Positions 1 to 64,000 of a stretch of 64,000 nt of DNA are shown here, piece by piece. A model generated the notes under the pieces. The model was not told the DNA's origin and made no database searches. It saw only the letters and a list, made by a program, of their open reading frames with translations. Made by a program: the position numbers and the translations under genes. Source of the DNA: Lepturacanthus savala (Eukaryota; Chordata; Actinopteri; Scombriformes; Trichiuridae); the NCBI GenBank assembly GCA_030544235.1, contig CM060475.1, forward strand, positions 2,317,920 through 2,381,919, given 5' to 3'. Within the stretch, counting starts at the first letter, position 1; each line of letters opens with the position of its first letter.

Positions 1-375
1 AATGACGCATAATCCTAGTTTGGATATTTAATAGGTGTGACATTCCCTCGTCTGGGGCTTAAGGATTTTGGGGTTTTTCTAAATTAACTTCGGAGCCAAT
101 TACAATTCCGGAGTTCAACTTTGGAGGACGAGCTTTCACAGGAAATTTAAACAAGACAGCGATTTGCTTCTTAAAGATGTAATTAAAACTGTTCGAATCA
201 GTTGCTTTTTGAAGTTTGGGCAATAATAGACGAATCTCTTTAGGGAAAACGTGTTTGAATGACGGGGAGAGAAGAAAGGCTTTTGAAGAGTGCCGCTCTA
301 AAAATAAATCCCCTCGATCCTAACATGAAGGAAACTAATAGGAATAAATGAGAGCAACGTATCTGACATCATCAC
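1..375. other. Start of kcnh7 intron 12
   Basis: Non-coding. I see no exon 13 here; the intron runs out of the window. No repeat was recognised. Confidence 0.6.
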
Positions 376-57160
<56,785 letters not shown>

Positions 57161-60100
57161 TTAAATGTCTTCCTTGTCCTCGAGTTTCCGCTTTACTTTC
57201 CTCGCGTCACGTGTTCGCGTCGTGGACAAAGTGCTGCTGAGGAGGAGAAGAAGGAGGAAGCAGGAGGAGCTGGCCATGGTGCTGCTGAGGAGTTGCACTT
57301 TTAATGTTATCTGCACATTCATCAATCAAACAGAAGTAAACACTTTTTAATGATAAAAATGCACCTCATTTTATCTGATCCTCATATATTTGAATGTGAA
57401 ATCTTTATCTGCAGAAAGCTGTAAAACAACTAACAGAATAATAAGTGCAGTATTTCCCACTGAAAGGTGTAAAACTTTATTTTAGTCGCCCTCCTCAGAA
57501 CATTACGGCAGCAGGACATGAAGTATTAACTCTGGTCGTTTGGTAGCACCACAGTGCCAATAAACTATCAGGCCAACAGAGGCATCCTCATTCAGTACAA
57601 TGGCAGCCCAGCTGTTGCCAGGTCCATACAATGGCAGGTCATGCGGATCGCAGGTTTTAAAAACACGTTAATACCCTCTCCCCTCCCTCTCTATTTGTTG
57701 TTTCTCACTCGTTCCACTTTTCCTTTTTCTTTTTTTTTCCGGATTCAATCTATTTCCCTGCCGGTTTCGCTTTCGCCCCCTCTCACTCTCAGACATGCAC
57801 AGACAAACAAACAGAGCCGAGTGAAACATCTGTCCTGGACTTACACCAGCTCTCCCTCCATCTGCTCCATTGAGAAAACGATTTACAATACACAGACTGG
57901 GGGGAGGGCTGCATATGCTGCTTTTTACGACCTTTGCTGTAGTAGATTCCATGCCAAGGCAGCTTTTGGTCACAACTTTCCTCCCTTTTTTGACTTTTAT
58001 GCCTGTTCTATTGGTTCCTGTAGCAGATGTGGCATTACTAATCCGCAGTTTCTTCTTGCAATGCCATTTGAATCCATAAAACAACACAAATCTTCTCGTT
58101 TCCCCACTCAGGAATCACCGATTCACAGCAGCCAAACGGTAAAGGGTAGTCCTGCCCCCGAGTCATGTTCACATTTTCACATTACAAGGTGTGACAACGT
58201 TCATTAATTGTGTTTTTAGCTCACGATACACCCACTGAAGGGACAGCTGGTAGTGAAGAACATGTTTTTTTACAGATCAGAGAACAAAGGGCTTCATTCA
58301 CCAACCGTTTATAGGAAGAAATTCATTCTTAAAACTGCCTTTTTTCCACAAAGATCCTGACATTTACCAATGTTTTCTTATTTAGGCACAGGCGTGTTTA
58401 TGCAAATAATTTATTGCTGTGTTTTCTTATATTCTACACTTGTATAATATGATTTACAATTGCAATAATCTTTTTATTATTCATATTTGTTGGAAATGTG
58501 ATGTAGCACTTCTCCCAGGCTCCAAAAACAACATGATCATGCTCAAGAAAACATTATTACTTACTTACTACTATTATTATTATATATAATATTTAACCAT
58601 TCTCTGGATATAGTGTTCACTGAGCAATTAATAGCATCCCATGCATCTTTTTTTCTTGCTACTCAAGATGTGTTTCTTTAACATTTGTGTGTGATTTGTT
58701 GCTGTGTTTGCACATGTCCCCGTAGTCTCATGCAGGAACATTTACTTATGCTAATTAGGATCATCTATCAAGCTCATTCAGTTTAAGAGGACAATCAATA
58801 GGATAAGAACACAAACGCATACAATTGTGGGGATTAGGAACTCTTCATGGGTCTGAGATCTTTTTCAGGACAATTTCAAGCTGGGATATAGGAAACAAAT
58901 TGATGATTGAGAGTATTTACTGTGTATATAAATCAAAATCATAGCCTCTCAATCATTGCGTTTCAATGCAGACATACAGGGACACAGTATATATACTTTA
59001 GGATATGATGTCAACCAACAAAAAGACAGATTCACGTCGTGAATTTAAGATCGTTGTGCAAGAATCTCATTTTCTACAAGACAAACAAAACTTTCACTCA
59101 GACAGACATCTAGAAGGAACATGTTTGCACTTAAAGCTTGTTTTACCCGGACCTCGATTCAACACTTTTATTATTTCATTACTTACAACACAAAGGCTGC
59201 AGGGGGACTGTGGAAATAGACTCAGTATTGTCTTGGGGCCAAGCCAAAAGACACAATGATGCGATAAAGAAAGTTTCAACCTACAGGGATATTTCAGCAC
59301 CGTGGCCAGCTTCTTGGCCTTAACCCTTATATGAACCCATTTAGTTTCTATGTGCAATTTTTGGGGGGCACTAACAACATTGAAGGTATTCATCAACACT
59401 CAAGTCTGCATAAAATGCCTCATCATGTCAAGAGTGTTGCTAAAGTTCTCCGCTGAATCGAGCTGAATGTGTTGTACTGATTGAACCATTTCTGTATTAC
59501 AATATACAAGATGTGCTCTATCATACAGGAGAGGAAAACAGGAAGCACGTTTTGCAGGTTTCATTTTCGGCCTATTTGCTGAGAAGTGACAAAAATACCA
59601 ATGTGCTTGCGTCTTCTTGTTTCCATGCAGTCCTTGAATATCTTTTACCCGATGCTATTGGCAAGGAGACTCTGTGGTTTATGGGAAGTGATAGCTATAA
59701 ATAGATAAAACTGTATTTACTTTCCATTCCCCCGGAACATTATTTATCTGTTTATGCCCTTTATGAGGCTGCATCCTACAGGCTAGGTTTACGAGTCATG
59801 GTAAGAGTGGGAAATTAGGATTAATCCCTAAGATGCTGTCAAAGGTATAATGCATAATTAAATGAAAATTAAACAAAGCAAGAGCTGTGAGGTCTAATAT
59901 ACCAGGCAATTATGGAGGGTCTGAGAATATTTCTGAAGAGATATTTGCTGTGATTATTAGCTGTGTCTTTTAAGCGATCATTTCTATCGCACTGAAATAT
60001 TAAAAACTCCTTTGCCACTTGGGAAATATCCATTTGACAGTTTTATAGTAAAATCCGGTGATTGAGTTCTGTAGTGCTGCAATAATAAAGCTACACTTAC

Positions 60101-61289
60101 ACGGCAGACGCCGACTGTGAGGGACACAAAAAACATTTGCGACAGTGATCATAAAACCCCATTAAATTAAACATATTGCTCTGCAGTATCACCACATTTT
60201 AAGCACCGCCGTGTCCAGACCTTAAGGGGCAAAAGTGGATGTTAGTCTCCTGGTTCTGGTGCAGGACGTGCCTAAGTTGAAAAAGGAAAGAGCCAAAACA
60301 TCCACTTTAATTGGAGTTGAGTCAGCAGGTGAATAATTACAGCTTCGCCCTATGGGATCATCACCATCATTATGATGTTTTGGAGGAAGAGGAATGCTTA
60401 TTGCTGTGCAGTGTAACCTTGCCCTGGGGCTCCGCTAATTATGGAGACTAATGGCAAACACTGTAAGTCTGAGACAGGCTGTCATTCATATAGCATGGGT
60501 AGGGGGGGGTTCGGATTCAGCGTTGCATGTGGTAGAGTGACACATCGATTCAGAATATGTGGCGACTGGTCCTTCAACCTGGGATTAAACCCCCTGGACA
60601 GAAAACCATCCATCCTACTGGAAACGGTCCTGGAGCAAAACGCTGAGATCCCGAGATGCTCGGCTAAAACTTTACTCACTCAATTCGGTAGTAAATCATA
60701 TAATTTGCTCCTCTGCTTGTGGAGGCTAAATCATTTAAAATTGGCTTTGCCATGCAGAATTTAAGAATGCTGCAAAATAGCCCCCCCCCCCCTCCTCCAT
60801 CCACTTTATGTGACACTGGATTTAAAGGTTAGGACAATCAAGGGGGTTTATTCTCCAGCTTTTGTGAGAGTCGGAGAGCTAACATGGCTCATTACAAGGC
60901 CGCCAACAAACCAGCAGTGATTTCCCCTGGTGGTTGTAAAGGATCTCTATTACTATGAGGCATTTTGTCTGACCTCAGCCCATGAGAGGCTCAGTGCACT
61001 GTAGCCAGTGTGATCATTAAGTAAACGCCACGCGGCCTAATCCACTTACCATCAGCTCATTCATAACTAAGATAAGAATGGATAGCCCAGTGTGTGTGTG
61101 TCTGTGTGTGTGAGAGGAAGGTTGCACGTGTGTGTATTTATGTGTCTTGAGCTTTGGAATATCCCTCTAATGCAAATTGTTTCCCTGAGGCAGTTTCGTT
61201 ATCCATCAAAGCCCCATTCATACTTTATTTCCTCATGTTTTACATCTGATGTTTCTGATTTTCTGATCAGTAAAGTGAGGAAACTTTTC

Positions 61290-61504
61290 CATGAAAAGTC
61301 ACATTTATTTACCACCATGAGTTGTAAAATGAATGATAGCTTCTCTAACACATCGTACCATTAGAACACTGGACTGATAGTTGCTGGAAATGGGCCTCTA
61401 TACACATATGTAGATATTGCACCAAAAAACAGACATTTGCAGCTAGAAGAGTCATTTATAATAGTCAATTTCCAAGTGACCCCAAACCTTTGAACAGTAG
61501 TGTA
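61290..61504 (-). repeat. Dispersed DNA-transposon-like repeat, copy 1
   Basis: Contains GGACTGATAGTTGCTGGAAA, GGCCTCTATACAC, ATGTAGATATTGCACCAAAA and ends GACCCCAAACCTTTGAACAG plus TAGTGTA. The minus-strand terminus TACACTACTGTTCAAAGG is typical of a very widespread fish DNA-transposon family. The other end is missing. Confidence 0.65.
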
Positions 61505-62689
61505 TAAACGTCCCTGGCTCCCTCAACAAAAAGCCAATTGGATTTTTCCATTGGTTTTTGGATTATTGCTGGAAATAAACTCTGTGGCAAGCAAAAGTTG
61601 ATGAAATTTACATATTTTATTCACACCGGAACACAAGGTTCGTGATTTTCGAAGCGGAAATATCATCGGCAGTAAACGTTAGGCCATAAATGAAATACTT
61701 TCACGGCCGCATGACTCCAACATCAACACCGGCGAGCTTCCAACCTGTAATTTGATTTTGTGTTTTCCGGGCGCGATGACATTCAATACCTCCGCGGTCT
61801 CATTTAGCCGCTTGTCAGCAACTTGCTTTTTTTATTTTTTTTAAAGACAAGCAAAAGCTTCAAATTCATGAGTAAGGTATTTTAATGTCACGGAACAAAA
61901 CGTTTAAACCCTCATAAGCCTGACACCAAATCATGTAAATGAATATCTGCTGGTGTCAGCGCAGCTAAAACACATGAAGGTTGCTGCATATGAAACAATG
62001 AGTGGCGATGATAAGCATGATCACAGCAGAGTGATTATTTATCTCGATGGGGATAAATCTGATGCTAAATCAGCTGCATTAATGACGATATACCCATATA
62101 CCCATCCACTTTCAGTGAAATTCCTCTAGGAGAAAATAAATTCCCACTCTATCTACGATAATCTCCCAACTGGCATCTGCCTTTAGTTTCCTTACGGCTG
62201 CCACTGCCACAGAGAGTTTTTTTTTCCTTTTTTAAGGAGGATATCCCCCCATAAGCCTGACTATCAGCTCAGTTGGTCTATTCATTTTTAGCTTAATCTG
62301 TTCAGTATGTGAAGCAATTAGATTGGGCAACCAGGCCTTGGCCCCTAATCCATGGATCACTTCAGGGCAAATGGCTGACTATACCCAGGAATCACTCTCT
62401 CTTCTCTCTCAGTATATTCCTGCCTGTTCTTGTTGTTGCCGGCCCTTGATCTCTGCTCTGGCTGGGAGCCAGGAAAAGGCAATCTGAAAGATCGCCGCCG
62501 AATGATTGGACGACGTATGGAAGAGTAGAAAAGTGTCGACAACGAGGTAGAAACACGTGAAGAAGAATGACAAGAAAGTTATTTGCCGTTTCCACTTGTC
62601 CACCTTTTGTCCCCAGACTTTTTTCCACCCCCCCTTCTGCAGATAAATGTCTCACCTTTCCTCGTCTGTGGTCTCGCTATCTTTCTGGA

Positions 62690-63000
62690 GCCACGCAGTT
62701 GGGCTCAGCGGTTCATGGGAAATACGCGGCGTTGGCGTGTTAACGATAACCCGCGTGTCACTCCGAGATACCGCCGGCGGCTCGGCGTAAAACCCGCGGC
62801 CTTGTCTTCTGTCAGCGGCGCCGTCACAGCTAAACGCCTGTGACTGCACAGCTCATCACCAAAGGGAGGTGTCACCCCCACCCCCCCGGAGACGTATCAC
62901 CCTCGCACACGTCCCCCGTCTCTTCGCCGGTCCACTTACAGCGGAGTGAACCGGCGTAGTGTGTCTGCTTTTATGTGTTTGTGCTTGTTCTTGAGAGGGC
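62690..63000. promoter_or_regulatory. Second CpG-rich patch
   Basis: A cluster of CpGs (CGCGGCGTTGGCGTG, CCGCCGGCGGCTCGGCG and others) about 6.6 kb upstream of the kcnh7 start. On the minus strand it holds a good donor (GCT|GTAAGT, exon end 62940). It may be an alternative promoter or the edge of an unrelated regulatory island. Confidence 0.35.
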
Positions 63001-63310
63001 GTGATTGAGTTTTAGTGCGTTGGAGGGAGGCCATGCACATGCAGTTATGGCCCCGGCTGGAGCGTTTGGTGGGCCTCCGGGGCAAAAATGTTACAGGCGA
63101 TAGAAGTTAAATCATATTTTGGACAGAAACCAACAGCAGTCCAGTCCTAAAACACTACCCGACCCCTATTTTCTGTGTGTCAGCAGCAATTCGAGGAAAT
63201 GCAACTTTATTTACAGGCGCCGTGTGAGCACAATATGGAATTTTCATCTAGCGCCAACAGTGGGTAAATACACTATTGGGTTTAGGTCACCCAGACAATT
63301 TAGTGTTTTT

Positions 63311-63643
63311 CATGAAAAGTCACACGTTAATTTACCACCATGAGTTGTAAAATGAATAGAAAATTACATGTTTCTATTAAATTAGCTTTCTGGTACAATG
63401 AGCAAACACTGTACCATTAGAACACTGGACTGATATTTGCTGGAAATGGGCCTCTGTAGCTCTGTATGTAGATATTGCACCAAAAATCAGACATTTGCAG
63501 CTGGAATAGTCATTTAAGACATTGGCAATGTATAGAGTGTATTTCTGATTAGTTTTGAGTTATCTTAATTGGAAAATACAGTGTTTTTATTTTAAAAAAA
63601 TAAGAAAATTTAGAAGTGACCCAAAACTTTTGAACTGTAATGG
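63311..63643 (-). repeat. Dispersed DNA-transposon-like repeat, copy 2
   Basis: Same orientation as the copy at 61290 and sharing CATGAAAAGTCAC, ACCACCATGAGTTGTAAAAT, CATTAGAACACTGGACTGAT and TGCTGGAAATGGGCCTCT. It is longer in the middle and ends GTGACCCAAAACTTTTGAAC. Confidence 0.65.
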
Positions 63644-63699
63644 ATTTCCATGTATTAGATTGAAATATCAACATCTACAGACATTGATTTTGTACAGAA

Positions 63700-64000
63700 A
63701 CTTATTGTTTTTTATAGTAGAATTCAGAATTTGACACCTTCATCTGCTGAAAATGAAAAGTTTTTCTGATTTTAAAAGGGCGGGCCTATGAGCATGGTTT
63801 GTGACATCACAGATAGTTTGGAGCCAATCGTGGGCCAGTATTCAACTTAAGAATGTGTGATGTGTGACACAAACACTGAAAATGGCCTTTACAGTGAACT
63901 AGGAGATATCTTGTGTCTTGCACTTCAATTTTTTGGATTAAAACATATTTGCATATTTGCAGAAGCTGGAATTTTCTAATATTTTAAGGAGAACATGTCA
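63700..64000. repeat. Possible further dispersed repeat
   Basis: AAAGGGCGGGCCTATGAGCA and GTTTGTGACATCACAGAT resemble interior parts of common teleost repeats (GGGCGGGCC with TGTGACATCAC). It runs off the window edge. Confidence 0.3.

Larger units (their letters stand above)
57161..64000. other. Upstream flank of kcnh7, no protein gene seen
   Basis: Beyond the CpG island no homology-bearing frame is visible. A 217-codon frame at 57554-58207 is a T/C-rich artefact. The stretch from about 58.2 to 62.6 kb is mostly non-repetitive, AT-rich DNA that might hold conserved regulatory elements; this is inference. Confidence 0.6.

Noticed and set aside
1..375. kcnh7 exon 13
   Set aside because: No frame matching the next KCNH7 segment (beginning ITDMRSWE in mammals) was seen before the window edge.
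57554..58207. 217-codon plus-strand open frame upstream of kcnh7
   Set aside because: T/C-rich composition, no domain, signal or homology visible, and the reverse strand is equally open. Most likely chance.

Overview
The window is vertebrate nuclear DNA, almost certainly from a teleost fish. The evidence is multi-exon coding sequence with GT-AG introns, an ERG-type potassium channel close to vertebrate KCNH7, and an intron content of CA/GT microsatellites and the small DNA transposons and tRNA-like repeats typical of teleosts. Nothing prokaryotic (operons, CRISPR) is present.

There is one convincing gene: kcnh7 (ERG3, Kv11.3), on the minus strand, reading from about 56.1 kb down past base 1. 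I could place thirteen coding exons. Their splice phases agree at every junction and give 999 consecutive codons plus one base: PAS cap and PAS domain (exons 1-3), a variable N-terminal linker (4-5), S1-S3 (6), S4-S5 and turret (7a), pore and most of S6 (7b), end of S6 and C-linker (8), cyclic-nucleotide-binding homology domain (9-10), and the start of the distal C-terminus (11-12). The last exons and 3' UTR lie outside the window. Against the KCNH2 exon plan, the pore exon is split by a 107-base intron.

Layout: 1-10.9 kb holds exons 12 to 7a, with a cluster of tRNA-like repeats and a pogo-like transposon remnant in intron 9 and a TTAA-flanked (piggyBac-type) MITE in intron 7. 10.9-28.2 kb holds exons 6, 5 and 4, with a Ty3/gypsy-type gag remnant and an inverted-repeat element between them. 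28.2-34.7 kb is intron 3 with a dead LINE reverse transcriptase, then exon 3. 34.7-54.9 kb is the 20-kb intron 2, gene-free. 54.9-56.1 kb holds exons 2 and 1. 56.3-57.2 kb is a CpG-rich probable promoter. 57.2-64 kb is upstream sequence with no protein gene I can support, a second CpG-rich patch near 62.7-63.0 kb, and two copies of one dispersed repeat.

I found no new biological system. The items most worth a second look are the split pore exon, the tRNA-like repeat cluster, the short exon 11, the acidic repeat in exon 12, and the alternative donor of exon 3.
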